A stretch of DNA of 64,000 bases from Isoetes taiwanensis (Eukaryota > Streptophyta > Lycopodiopsida > Isoetales > Isoetaceae). This document shows positions 23,591 to 36,434 of the stretch, one piece after another. Made by a program: the position numbers and the translations under genes. Location of the stretch: positions 4,009,606 to 4,073,605 of the forward strand of contig JAJEKV010000052.1 in the NCBI GenBank assembly GCA_021234155.1. The letters run 5' to 3'. How positions within the stretch are numbered: the first letter of the stretch is position 1; each line of letters opens with the position of its first letter. The notes under the pieces are model-generated. The model was not told the DNA's origin and searched no databases. It worked only from the letters and a program-made list of their open reading frames with translations.

Positions 23591-25934
23591 TGTTGCCCTC
23601 GCTATGGCAACATGGCAAAGTGCCACCAAGTCTTATTCATGTTGCAGTGAAAAGAAGATACTATGTTGAAGAACCAAGTGAAGACATTGAACTGGAATCA
23701 AGGTCACACATTGAGAGGATCTAAGCATCCGAAGTTTGGAAGACCCCTATGAAGTTGGCAAGCTATTAAAATGGTATCTTTTCTCCTTCATGTTGTCATA
23801 TCTATTCCCCTACCTCACACTCCACATTTCCAACATTCCATCACCCCATACCACCATACATCTCACACATAGCCTTTTGTTCCATAGTTGACCTACCACT
23901 ACCTAAGGCACATTTTCAAAGTTGTTACACCAAAAGGATTGCCTAAGCATCAAGTTCTACATCATCTTTTGTCATCATGTCATTCCATTATCACACACTC
24001 CACACCATGTGGCTAAAAAAGGGGAGCATTTTATGCTAGCCAAAATACAAAAAAAAAGGGAAAGGAAAAGCTAAAACACGAGTTTGCCTAGTCACCACCT
24101 CCAAGTGACATGGCATGATGACTAGATACATATCTCATCACTTACAAAGCCACATTGGTCCACTCATCATTTGCTACCTCCATAGGTCATTCACCAAGTT
24201 GCCACCTAAGCAACAAGTGTCCACATCACCACATCACTCCATACCATGACATCACTTAACACCATTACATCATTCCACATCATCACATCAACTTGCATCA
24301 TCAAATGATGACTAGGCAAATGTTGACCAAAACCAAAAAGTTGGTCAACCATAAGATTGAAATGATTGACAAATGTGCCTATTAGCCTTGTTCTTCCTCC
24401 TTGCCACCTCACCAAATCCCATATCTAATGCCTACTCACCCCATTCATTTTTTCTACAAAAACAAAGTATTGCATTTGAAAATTTGATAATACCACCGAT
24501 AGCCCCTCATGAAGCCATGCCAGCTGGCACAAAAAATTTTGAAAAAAGAGTGTGTATTGATCTTCTAAGTGGCTTTCTTGGGAAACGTGCTTCATTTGAA
24601 AAAAATGGCAAAACCTACCTACATCTACCCCCCATCTATCTACCCTCTCATCCTCTCTCGCCAAGTGGCGCCCCCCGGCATGCCAAGTCGAAACACGAGC
24701 CGAAGCTTGGCATGGAGGAGACCACGTAATCAAGAGAAAGGAAAATAGCTCTCTATTTATACCTTAGCCTCTTTTTTTTTTTTTACCACTGTGGGATAAT
24801 TGCTCTCAAGAAAACTCCGAACCCTAAAAATGTGACTTGCCAAGAACTTGTTTTTGTCGATTGAACTGAGTAATCATTACATTGGCTAACCATTCCTGTC
24901 CCCCCTGTTGCACCCAAAGAAATGTCTAAACCAACCAAAAACATGGCCAAGATCCCGAATTTGCCAAGATCCCACGGAAAGAAGTTTTCAAAAGGGGATT
25001 CATTCGGACAGAGAAAGGTGTGGGCTTTTGCGCGATTTCTGCATCGGCACCAAGTGTGAAGTCGGAATTGATTTGAGAGTTCCTCCCCGCCTTTGAGAAA
25101 TCTATCCCGAGGCACATTATGATCGATTTGTATCCAAAAATTCATGATTTGTGTGTTTTAGAGATGTCTTGTTGACTGATCATCTTGATCATTAACATGA
25201 TATCGAATGTGATGACTTTGATTCGAGTTTAATGAAAATCTGACCTTGGAAAATATCATTTGATGCATTTGTATTTGAGTTGACTCTAGTAAAAAAAAAA
25301 AGAAACAAACATACTTCTGCATTGGTTTGCATGCAAAGCTCCAGCTGCATTAGTGCAATCATTTAGGTAAGGAAAAGCAAAAAAATAGAGAGGAGAAAGA
25401 TCAATCCATTGATATTTTAAAGTCTGCCTCATTTCTCATGGATAATCAGGTGCTCAGACATGCTTCTTTAATTACAGACTGAGTTTTTGACCCTGGAAAT
25501 AGCATGCCCTTATTGTGCAGGGCTCATATTCACTGTTTGAATTTGGTTGGATCAAAAATCTAGTGCCATTTTCATTTGGCAAAATTTAGTGCACTGTCCA
25601 GTCCATTGACCAATTTCTGACTTAGTCAAGAATCATTATTTCTTGCCAACCGTGAGGACTCTTTGCATAGACTTTCTACAACACCTTCTTCAGATATTAT
25701 TGTGGTATGCTATGCTAGTTTGGATCCAAAATGTCGAGTACATTGATCTCAGTGCCTGTTAGAATAAGACTAGTTTTTTTGGCTTTTGGGAAACTAGTGA
25801 AATCTTGTTTTCTGGAAGTTTAAGAACAGATATCTCAGCACAGAGTGATCACCTCAAGTGATCTGGAGGTCCTAGACCAAAATTAGAGCTTCTTTGACCT
25901 GAGGTTGGTGGCTTAGCCAGGTTTGCCATCAACA
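23591..25934 (+). repeat. 3' LTR of gypsy element
   Basis: 2344 bp, starting TGTTGCCC and ending CATCAACA, directly followed by the TSD CTACC and copy B sequence. Confidence 0.92.
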
Positions 25935-25939
25935 CTACC
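25935..25939 (+). repeat. 5-bp TSD (CTACC), right
   Basis: Direct repeat of 14905-14909. The sequence continues CATATATCTCTGG as in copy A at about 601. Confidence 0.9.
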
Positions 25940-26065
25940 ATATATCTCTGGTTAAAGTTCTCTATTTTTGTTTTATAAGCATGATTATCGCTCGTTTCGT
26001 TGCTGTAAGTTTTTAGCTGATATAACATGTGTTGTGTTTCTCATATTCTGGTTGTATGATTACAG

Positions 26066-29000
26066 GCTTAATATGACAGTCATGATACTACGGAGTCCAA
26101 AGTAGTGATTCCTACTTGGAACTCAAAACTTATGAACTGGGGCTATGACAAGAACAATATCGAGTGCCCGAATAATGCGGTGCAAACTTTGTTATGCTGC
26201 ATAAAAAATGACAAGGTGCATCAGAGAATTCTGGAGAAAGAAGCTACTAAAAGTCTTAATGGCTACTCTCTTGTGAGCCATTTGGGGTTGCTAACTGAAA
26301 TTGATCCCTCGGCTTAATGGTACCAAGAATGATTGGGATGAGGTGAACATTGTGGTGGATGCCCTTTATGAAAAATTACATACCCAAATCAGTGACTGGA
26401 CCCTAGAAGACGATGTGGCTAGATCTGATTTTATGAAAGGTATAACAGCCCTCAACAATGCCAACAATATCAAAGTTCCCTCTAAAGGAGGTGATAGTAT
26501 TGTACAAACAGAAAGTATGGACAGTTGTAAAATGCTTAGTACGGATGATGACCCGTTTGGAGAAATCCTGCTGTCTGACCAGGATAAGGCAGCAATTATT
26601 GCTAAAAGTGGTAGTAGCAATGTGGACGGTAATAACCATCATTCAATTAAATTGGGATTATGTTTGTTCCAAAATCGCGCTAGATAAGCGTTATTTTTAG
26701 GGCATCTAGTGTTTTTTCAATTCTATTTTGGCATTTAAAAAACGTAGTGTATGTTGCATATATAGTTATTTTTTCATATTTATTTTAAATAAGGTACTTA
26801 TTTGCTTGAAATTAACATCACAACATCACAACAAAATAATCAGTTAACGAAATCAAGCAAATATTACAATACATAAAAATAATATTGCTTCAATATTCGC
26901 ATCTTTTTAACAAATTTAAATCTAGAGTTATGATATTTAGGCCAATAAAATTGGAATATCTATACAATTAATAAATGAGATGTCCTACAAAATGCTTTAA
27001 AGTAGACAATTTTAATAAATGGCCTTCCTCCCAAATACTTTAAAATAGACAATTCTGGTCAATTTTGATAGGTGGCGTCTATGTTAAATCGCGCCTGGCG
27101 CAATTTCCCAAGCTGTGTGCAAACTGCAGGGAGTTCTAAACCCTTGTTTCTTCACCCTTTTCAGCAGAGGGTAGATAATCCTGTAGAACATCTTACGGCT
27201 TTTTCCTTTCATTCACCTTATAAGCAAAAGTAAATCCATGCTCAAAGCATTTCTATTTTACCATATTGTCGCTTCAATACTAAGCACGCTTCAATTTACA
27301 GTCCAAGTCTTTATTAAAATCTTTAAGCTTGAAGCCGTTAAAATGCTTCTCCAAAGCCAGAGTAGCATGGAACTTCAAATCTGAGGGCCTGGAAGTAGTA
27401 TGGAAGCGATTGGATGCTTGCATTAACCCTTGAACCACATCTTACAATGCTATTCACTGCAGTTGAATGCTTAGAAACCAATTTGGCACTTTGAATCTCT
27501 GCCAGCAAAATATGCACTGCATTGGGCAAGGAAGAAAAAGAAATGTTATCAAGAGCTTCAATTGCTTTCGAGAATGGAAGCTAAGGGAGACATAGAGCAA
27601 ATGCATCTCCTATCGAAGCCAGATTTGCCAAGGATGAGAAAATTGCCGACAAGAGGTGCAGGGCATTTTGCAGAGTATAGAGAGAGGGGAAACTCATGAG
27701 GTCCGTTCTTTTCCGTCCTTGTTTCCAAAGCTTCATCACAGTTCTGCAGCAGATTGCCGAAATGAGCTCCACCTGCTAGAAATGAAGAACAGCTACCTCC
27801 CAGCGACCTTTCTGCGACCCCTTTTGGAATTTCCATACCCTGTTCAACAAAGCATCAAGTAAGAATATTGTATGCAAGCATCAAATCATCCGGAAAGGGC
27901 TACTTACCTCAGCAAGAATGTAGCGATGAGATCTGTAACCAGAGCAGGCCGGAAGTGTAGCAGAGGCACAGCCGGAGATGAGAGTGTAGCAGAGCCACAG
28001 TCGGAAGCAGCGCCACATCGGAAGCATGGGCAGCGCCATCGGAAGCAGGGGCCGCTTCGCTATTAGGGCAGCGCCATCGGAGGCAGCGCCATCAAGAAAA
28101 GAAAATGAAATGTAATATTAAAAGAGAAAGAGAAATATAAAAGCGGGAGGAATTTTTATGACGGGGCGGGACGCGTTTTGAGAAAAGCCAAAACGCAAAA
28201 AGAGGAAAAATTTTGGGGGGGATTTTTTGAGGGCGGGCGGGAAACGCGTTTTCTAAAAACAAGAAAATTCCAGTAAAATGCACGCAAATCTCCCGTGTTC
28301 AAAATTCCCAAAATTATGACATAATCCGAATTTAAATGAATGATGGTTTAATGAATTTGCTTTTACTCTAGCCAACTGCATTAAATTCCCCATCATACCA
28401 GCAAGGCATGTGGAAAGCAATGGGGTGCTTTACAATCAAGGCATTTGAAGATCTAAACACTTTGGAGCTTTGGCTCCCATATCACTTGAGGCATGGATGA
28501 TCCTGGGGTCCATTTCATTGGAGCAAGTTGAAGATGCCAAACTGGCTGCACACAGAATGGACAAAGACGTCAATCGACTCAAAGTTAAGTTATGCATTGA
28601 TAACAAATTCTTTGATAAACAATGCTCGGTAAGTGACTGCATATTCATTAGCCAAAAAGGCCATATGGCATACCCATCTATTAGGCGTGATGATTTTTAT
28701 GTCAAGCATATTTGGCGCACACTTTGCCCGTATTTCAAGTGCCCTTGTGAGCCTAAGGGCAAATACTCTGATAACTCAGCTTGCAAAGACAACATGACAT
28801 GGATTGATCAGGCTGTCTGGTACATGTTAAATAACTTACATATTCTCTACCCTGATATGTCAGTTGCTGGTCAAATGGTGTCCATACGTAACTGCCTGAA
28901 AACTACCCTCAAGACCAGTGTTCTGGCTTTTATCTCCTACTTGAAAGTAAGGAATATTTTAATTGAAATGACTATGAAAATGGCATCTGATCCACTTGCA

Positions 29001-29345
29001 AACCTGAAACTGAACTTCCCCAGATGTAAGCTGGTGGATATATGTGAAAAGTCCATTAAGCCTGTGACTTTTCTTAAAAGAATGGACGGCCCTAAGGGCA
29101 AAGGTACTCTTCGAAAAAAACAGCAATCTGATTCCCCTTCTGCTAGTGTTCAAAGCAGAATCAGTGCTCCTCCGAGATTGTTGCTGACTCCAGCTCATAA
29201 TGCTAAGGCAAATTCTGATAGTGGTTCTGTGGAAGTACGCCTTGTTACGGATGGCCTTGATCACTCGATTACAACGTTTCAAGTAGATCGGGACATTTCT
29301 AAGGACGACACAGTGGTGCAGAATCTGAAGTTCAGTAAGAAATAA
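26066..29345 (+). pseudogene. Upstream ORF of RT unit, copy B (split by a TIR element)
   Basis: It is the counterpart of 729-2269, in two parts: 26066-26633 and 28349-29345. Copy B begins GCT TAA where copy A has GCT GAA, and it has a small deletion near 26290 that shifts the frame. It keeps the bases missing from copy A near 1085, so the two copies decayed independently. Exceptions are the shared in-frame TGA (28446-28448) and the same final stop. Copy B has 15 extra nt (GGGGTGCTTTACAAT, about 28421-28435) that copy A lacks between direct CAAT repeats. Function is unknown; see copy A. Confidence 0.6.
26634..28348. mobile_element. 1.7-kb non-autonomous TIR transposon
   Basis: The ends are inverted repeats of about 29 bp (AACCATCATTCAATTAAATT... 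at the left; the right end is the reverse complement with about four mismatches). TAAT flanks both sides (26630-26633, 28349-28352), and copy A shows the empty site GGTAATGAATTTGC with one TAAT. No transposase is visible. The inner part includes a CG-rich stretch at 27940-28290. The superfamily is uncertain, because a 3-bp TSD (AAT or TAA) is also possible by shifting the end. Confidence 0.7.
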
Positions 29346-29411
29346 GGTATGTCACATATATTTTGGAACATTTATTATGTATAAATGTAATTTCCTGTTT
29401 TTTGGTCCTTG

Positions 29412-29630
29412 CATATTCACACGGGGAGTGACTCCGGGCAACGAGAGCGGTTGGATAGGCATATTCACCCCTTATTCCTTAATCTACACCGTACGTAAAA
29501 TTCCTCGTTTGTGGGGTATGTAAGTACAAAATTTGCTATGCTGTATAACAAGATTCGCAAAATACTATAAGATTTCAAGCGGAATACCACACTCACCCCG
29601 GTTTTTGGTCCACTGTGGAAAACATCAGTT
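29412..29630 (+). repeat. Left terminal inverted repeat E1L
   Basis: It starts CATATTCACACGGGGAGT, which pairs with the reverse complement of 55213-55230 with one mismatch. A second inner block, CACACTCACCCCGGTTTTTG at 29588 onward, pairs with 55119-55148 inverted. Spacing differs by about 94 bp, so the repeat is imperfect. The motif GCATATTCACCCC recurs at 29460. Confidence 0.7.
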
Positions 29631-29639
29631 TTGGTAGGT

Positions 29640-30900
29640 CTACATGTCCTGTTTTCAAAGAATCCTACATGTGGATTTGTGGAGGTATGGTTTTGTTCAA
29701 TAATGGTGTTCTTTTTTCAGTGGACTAAAACATCCACTGTTGTTTTGTTGTTTCCTCTATTTTGACACGTCATTTTATAATACAATCCACCGTAGGAAAG
29801 AATACTTGAATTTCTACATGTCTAATAATTCTGTTGTCACATGTCTTTATAGATGTAGGAAAGAATATTTGATTCTCTACATGTCCTATGCTTCCATTCA
29901 CATGTCTTTATAGTAGTAGGACAGAGTACTTTATTTACTAAAGCATTGTAGGAAAGAATACATGAATTACAACATGTGTAATACTTCTATTGTCACATGT
30001 CTTTATAGAAGTAGGAAAGAATACTTGATTGTCTACATGTCGTATCCTTCCATATCACGGGTCTTTATAGTGGTAGGACAGAGTACTTGATTTGCTACAT
30101 GTGATGCACGTGCACGATCACATGTCCTTATACTAGTATTCCATGTAAGACAAGTTACTTCAACTACTTCAATTACTTAACGCCTATTTTTGCATAACAA
30201 AACCATCAAGAATTTGATTTGTATTCCTTGAGGGGGTGCAGGACCGCTGCAACAAATCCCTAAGCATTAATGTCATAGGACCACGCAAAATCCTAACAAT
30301 ATCCTAACATTTTGGATATTGTTAGAAGGAAGGAAGTTATTGTTAGAGAAAGACCATTAAACCACGCCTACATTTTTGCATAACAAACCATTAAGAATTG
30401 TGAGATGTATTTCTTCATGGAGGAAAGGACCATTGCAACAAATCCCCAAGCATTAAAATGGCAAGACCATGCAATATCCTAATATTATTCCCCCATTTTG
30501 GATATCGTTAGTGGAACACCATTAAACCATTCCTACATCTTGGTATAATTTAGACCATTAAGAATTTGAGATGTAATTGTCTATGAGGAATATATAGGAC
30601 CATTGCAAGAAATCCCCAAGCATTATAAAATGGCAAGACTACATAATATCCTAACATTATCCCCCCATTTTGGATATCATTAGTGGAACACCATTAAACC
30701 ATGCCTATATCTAGTTGGTACTAAGGTTCGCTATAGACGATCCAATAGTTATCCACGTCATCCAATGGTTTTAATTGTATCTAATTTATCTTATCCAATG
30801 GTTCTTTCTAACGATTTGCACTAAGAATCCAATGGTTATTTGAAAAACAAGATAACTTATTGCACTTAGACGATTTGCACTAAGAATCCAATGGTTCTTT
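29640..30900 (+). repeat. Subterminal direct repeats
   Basis: First come about four imperfect units of roughly 90 bp containing GTAGGAAAGAATACTTGA and ACATGTCTTTATAG (about 29790-30130). Then three units of about 180 bp contain ACCATTAAACCA, CATTAAGAATTTGAG and GGACCATTGCAAC (about 30170-30720). A short AATCCAATGGTT repeat follows (about 30740-30900). Such arrays near transposon ends are often transposase-binding regions in the CMC group; that role is inferred. Confidence 0.55.
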
Positions 30901-32332
30901 GAAATGCAACAAAATTCCGCAGACGAGAGATAGCCAGAGGCAACGAAATTCAGAGACAGAATCCTAGCACTATGCTCTCACTTACCTCGAACAGAAGCCC
31001 AAAGAAGGCCGCCCATGCCGATTCTTCCTCCTCGCCTCCAACGTGGTCGCTCGAAACCGCCAGCTGGTTCTCGGCTCCCGACTCCAACTCCATGGTCTCC
31101 TTGCTAGCGTTCCGACCCTGTGAAAACAACAAAAAAAAAACCCCACTGCATATCCAAACCCTGGACGCCACCGTCGACAAAATACGGTGTGAAATACGAA
31201 TACATGCTATAAACCTTGGGAAACCTTATGTAACACCTCCCATTGCACTTATACGATTTGCACTAAGAAATAGAGATGTAATTGTTGGAGCCATAAGCAA
31301 AATACCACAGCTAACACCTTAAACCTAAACACAAACTCGGGAAAATTTTGCTCGTGAAAACCTTGCTTCCGAGTCCACGAAGGTATCAGAGCTCCTCTGC
31401 ATGGTAATCCTCTAAACTAGTGGCTAGACGTTATAGTTTGGCAGCTCCCTAATTCCAAACGATTGCATCAGAATATCTTTGTCATACTTCTGCATAGGAA
31501 TCCTTTAAATCGTTGACTAAGCTTCCTAAGGAGTATGAATGCAATAGAATTGACAGGGTAGGTTTTTGCAGGCAGCTGAATTGGGTGGAAAGATTATCTC
31601 TTAAGGGCCTTTATTCTTGTTTAAATGGCAAACTTGCTGGAGTTCTGCTGTAAGTGCTTTCAGACCTTTTTTACAGGTTATAATCTCCATAGAAAACTTT
31701 GTATCAAAGACATGACTGTATGAAGAATCATAATTTCTTAGACAACTTATGCAACAAGCAAACAATTGTTAAGACTCCTAAGAGAACCTCCACATCCGCA
31801 TGAATGTTTGGTGCTTATGACAAACAGGATTGCTGCACCATACTGTGCTCGAATGCATGAATGCGAAGGAAGGAGGACCCTAAGTGAAGTTATGCCCTTT
31901 AGAACTTGATAGGAAGTAAAGAATTATAGATGCCACAGGGGTTCCATCAGGGATCAAAAGGGACTACTTCCTTTGCTGGTTCGCTCCTTCAACCTCTTGT
32001 ATTGCAACCTCTTGTATTTTCCTGTAATTACATAGTTTACAACTTTGGTTGTTTTTACTTGTTAAAACTGGCCATTGAAACCAATACATGATTCAAATTA
32101 AATTCTAGTAAGAAATACATGTACTGATTGTTTCTCTTCCTATCTCAGGCACCTCATCTCCAAGGAGCATACTGTCGACTTGGTAATGTAGGCAAGTTGT
32201 TTAAAGCACGATGCATTTTTACTTGTATTGAAGACCTTGCACTTGTCAATCTTGTGCAGCTGGAACTGCAATTCAGCAAGCTAGAAGTGTCACAGAGTGA
32301 GGCGTTCAAAGCTGAGCTCTCCTAGCTACCAG
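30901..32332 (+). other. Region upstream of the transposase, little coding signal
   Basis: It contains a 116-codon ORF (30972-31322) with no recognised domain. The rest is AT-rich and may be promoter and 5' UTR with introns. A pyrimidine-rich tract ending in CTCAG at about 32149 could be an acceptor. Confidence 0.35.
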
Positions 32333-35300
32333 ATGACGAAGAGTAACAGAGGTTTAGGTTTGAAGAAGCCACAATCCACAAGCAAGAGGCAGCTGAAGCT
32401 CTGCTTCTGCCAGAAGTGTGAAGCCAAGAATCCAGCTGGTGTCTTGATTCCGTACTCAACATGGTGGGATCACGATAGAGAGTCCAAATGGGCATCATTC
32501 AGGGCAAGCCTTCGCAAATCCAAGACTGCTGTGAGGGATTGCATTTGCCAATGCCAAAGGTGTATTCTTGCCAATCCCCATGGCTTGTCTTTTTAGGCGC
32601 AAGAGATTATCTCATGCATTTGGCGCATAAGTAATGCAAATCTTGGCTTCGATGTTGGGGCTGAAGTGAACATGATTGAGGATTGCGATGTGGCAAATGC
32701 CTCGCACGTAAGAGGGACATGTTGGTTTGCAGCCGGTGGCGGCCGAGGAAACAGAAAGGTGGGGAGTGGGCTGCGACATGATATTATTTGTGAGCCGAGG
32801 GCTTTGTTGCTCGAAGAGCCTAGCGGTCGGGTGAAGGTGATCGCCATCTCGTTGTTTTTGCTGCTGTGGAAGATCAGTTGGACAGCGATGGAGACGAGGA
32901 GGGGGATGATGATGCGCCTGGGGTTTTCGAAACCAGTCATACTACAGATGCAACCGTAGATGACCATATTCTCCTGGCTATAATGAAGCTAGAGAATGTC
33001 CTCGAGATGCACTCAGGATCAGAAAGTTTGAGAGACGACATTCTTAGAGTTCTATTCTCGATCTTAAACAATCTAGTCTAGCTTCCCCGATCTCCCCGAG
33101 AAGGGCGAACTGGGGCGGCTTTATCAATGGCCATAAAGTCCCTTCTAGTTCGAGGAGCATGAAGCGTCTTCTAAAGCACCTGGGCCTCACACCAATTCAG
33201 CGTTATGCAATTTGCTACCACAAAGCGGGCTTTCAAGGATCGAAGAACCATGTATTCAGCGCTGTAGTTGATGATGAGAGCATTGTTACTCGCTCCAATT
33301 GCCAGGTCTGCCCAACCTGCAGCAGCACACGGAAGGAAAGTGTACAATTTGCTGTGATTCCTTTGGCGAACCGTGTTAGACAGATGTGCTCCGTGCCGTC
33401 GATTTGTTGGAATTCACTTCACAGCTGGAGGTTGCGGGATGACTGGCTTGGCAAATCAGTTGACTCTGCACCAGAGGTACGACATTTGTGTGGAAGCACC
33501 ATGACAGGTGCGTTTGGAGAAGTTATAGTTGATTAAGTTGCATTGTTTTGGCAGTTCATGAAACATTTTTGTCACGGAAAAATTTGGAGGCAGCGACAAG
33601 ATCTATGGAATCCAAAAGCATTGTTAGAGCTTCCAGCAATGTGCCCCAAGTGTGAGACTGGGCATAGATGTTGGCCCGATGTTCACCCTGCAGTCTTGGA
33701 CAAGAAGGAGCATGGGACCGGCTTTGCAGTTGAATGTGCAAATTGCTCCAATGAATTCAGATATGAGCCCAGATACATTGCAGGTGACCCGCGCCATTGG
33801 GCAGCGATGTTGCACAGGGATGGCTTCCAAGCTGCGTCAACAAAAGTGCATTCGGTTGAAGCGTACTCTCTAGTCGTCCTAAATGGAGATCCGATGCTGC
33901 CCGAGTCAGAGGTTTTTGTTCTCCCGCTCATGTACATCCCGAGCGAGCTAGTCGAGGGTGGGGGGGCAGATGTGTTTGACGAGTTCGAGGACATCATCGT
34001 GAGAATGATTGACCGGTTGTTCTGCCACGGTGTGGAATTGGACTATGCTATCGACATCCCCGACTTCGAAGGTTTGAAATTTAATAGGCATTTCATCCAC
34101 AGGACTTCTTTCTTTGGTTTCATGGGAGACCACATTGCTCATTGCGCAATCGCCAAAACTTCGCAAGGTCCTTGCTTACTCTATTAAAGCCGTTGACTTA
34201 TCGATTGTTGCTTACCAGTGACTTCCTTGAGTGCAGCTAGCCTAAGCCCGGGCGCCATTGCTTACACTTGATATCATTTGCAGGTGGCCTAAACCCATGC
34301 CGTTACTGCCATGTTCGTACGGATGGTGGCATTTTCAAGGAGCTGCACAAGAAGTCAAGATTCCCAGATGAGCCAAAGACAATGGAGTTCATTCTTGAGT
34401 CCATTGACAGGTACAAAAGCAGCAAAGCAACATTCAGGGAGCATGGCGTGAAGGGGAAGTCCACACTCATACGACTTCATCATTCGCAAGGTCACGATCT
34501 TACCGCGCATCACCCCATTGATACGATGCACACAGTTGCCCTTGGTAAAACGCTAACCCCGTTCAAACCCTGGAATGTCTTAGTATTGAATGTGGTCTAG
34601 TTTAACATTTTGATTATTTTTTGTAGCAAGAGTTGTGGCACTGGCCCTGACCCCGTATAATTGAATTGGGACTGTTCCTTCATGCAGGTGTGGCCAAAGA
34701 CACCAACGAGGACACCTTCAGGTTGCTAGAGGTGAGAGACGGTGACACTTCAAGACGCAAGGAAGTTGAGAGGCGATTAGCCGAGGTTAAACATAACCGA
34801 ACTCCGTATTTACGCAATAGAAGATTTCCAGGCGATCCTTTTACGCGCAGGGGGTATTGGAAAGCAGACGAACATCAAGCTTTTGCTCAGTTTTATCTTT
34901 GAATATGTTTTCGTGGGTCGATCTCGGAGGAAAGAATGCTCTTTCATCAACTGCTGGCTGATTGTTGTCGTCTCATTTACGACCAGTCAAGGAATGGTGG
35001 CTGGTCCCAAGTAGCCCTTGAAAGTCTTGCTAACCTGCAAGTCTCCTGGCGGATCATGAGCGAAGCCTTCTTCGGAGAGAATAGCAAAATCATCCATCAT
35101 ATGTTCGGGTCGAGGCACATGATTGAGGACATTCGCAACTACGGTGGGCTGGATGGGACATGGTGTTACAGGTATGCAACAGCCTTGAATTACTTTACAT
35201 TTAGGGTTTGCTTAGTAAACTTCCGCCACTTACTAAGCAGGATGGAGAGGCGCTTCTCGAAGGTTAACAAGATATGCACCAACCCCGTGCACATGGAGCT

Positions 35301-36434
35301 CACTTTTGCAAAATTTGCGAACAAACTTTTTTTCTCGGAGATTATGTGTGCTCGAATCCAAGACAGGAATGGTGATCTACACCCACAAAGGTGGGAGAAT
35401 TTGCTGCGGTCATCACTTGAAGGGGACTTGCAGTCAGGTACAAGTAACCTTGTGATTCCCCTTGCAAGTGACCTTGTGATTCCCCTTGCAGCGATACATT
35501 TATAAGCTCACTGCCCTTACTGTTTGTATGAATTGGGTCTTTTGTACATGAATTGTCCTCGCTGAACTGTTATAATGTGACATCCCTACGTGCAGGGTAC
35601 ATTGCCACCAGAAATGAGAGGGACGCACGATTTTTGGGTTCTGTAGGTGTTCCAGAGGAGAGGCGAGAGATTATTGCAGAGACTCCAATCTTGAGCGGGA
35701 GAAGCCAGACCAGAGATGCCTCGCGAATGGAGCTATTGGCTGCCCGCAATTATGACCTGGAATTGACATCCAACGAAGTGAGACTGTTCAAGCATTGTTT
35801 CTTCCGTGGAACTCTCTTCCGGGTTGGCGATCAGGTCGCTGTTGCTTCAGACACGGATGTTCATGATTGGTATTGTCGACTGATTAACATCATCATATTC
35901 AGCACAACCACTGGATCAGCGTTGTGTTTCACAGGTCTTTACCACAAGGTATGTCCTGTTGAAGGAAATCGCATCGAGAAAGATAGCACCGGGAAAGTGG
36001 TGTTGCAAGGAAGTGTTGGAATGACATCGGAGTGCATCAGACCGCTCAACCACCTGCTTAGAGAGGTTTGCATTTTAGCGGGTCACAGAGATGGCACAAA
36101 GGTGGTTCTAGAGACCAGGACACTTGAAGTTCCTTCGAGATTACTTTCACCAGGTGGCCCGGGCATACCTCCACACTACCCATGCCAGGGGGACATAGTA
36201 AGATTGCGCCACTCCCGTGGTGACGAACTTTGGATGGGACAGGTCGACACGGTCGACTACGAGGCGCAGACATTCAGAATGACATGGATGAAGAGCCATG
36301 CTCATGGTTGGTTGCGCCACTATGAAGAAAGACTCGAACAGTCATTTGGCACAATCAGCTGCGTAGTCCCCTGCCAGGTGAGTCATTGGAAGGGTAAGCA
36401 CACGTTATATATTCCTACCGATGACATAAACTAG
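32333..36434 (+). CDS. CMC (CACTA/Plavaka-like) transposase, multi-exon
   Basis: A DDE-type DNA transposase would cut and paste the element. ATG 32333 opens a basic N-terminus and a cysteine-rich part (CFCQKCEAKNP, CICQCQRCILAN); a TAG at about 32594 and frame changes near 32870 and 33090 interrupt it. From 33159 the exons read well: CPTCSSTRKES, then LHRDGFQA (first catalytic Asp), a VVLNG...FVLPLMYIPSELV...DEFEDIIVRMIDRLFCHGVE block like the IPGP...LxPLxxEL region of these transposases, NPCRYCHV, and HHPIDTMHTVALG (second Asp and conserved MH). GT-AG introns at 33477-33554, about 34167-34282 and 34545-34687 join in frame. The last exon (about 35596-36434) adds a VGDQVAVASD...LYHKV region like a BAH fold. 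A frame problem near 34900 remains. Confidence 0.65.

Larger units (their letters stand above)
14910..25934 (+). mobile_element. Full-length Ty3/gypsy LTR retrotransposon (Tat-like)
   Basis: This 11.0-kb element has TG...CA LTRs and a 5-bp TSD, a tRNA-Gln-like primer site, and the order gag, protease, plant-type RNase H, RT, degenerate gypsy RNase H, integrase. The DGGS protease, the YDLLLGR motif and the extra plant-type RNase H point to the Tat branch. The position of that RNase H upstream of the RT is unusual for the Tat/Ogre layout I know. Stops and frameshifts occur throughout pol, so the sequence as written is inactive. Some lesions may be base-calling errors. Confidence 0.9.

Noticed and set aside
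33540-34190. Several antisense ORFs over the transposase exons
   Set aside because: They are shadows of the sense exons, which have family motifs and splice sites.
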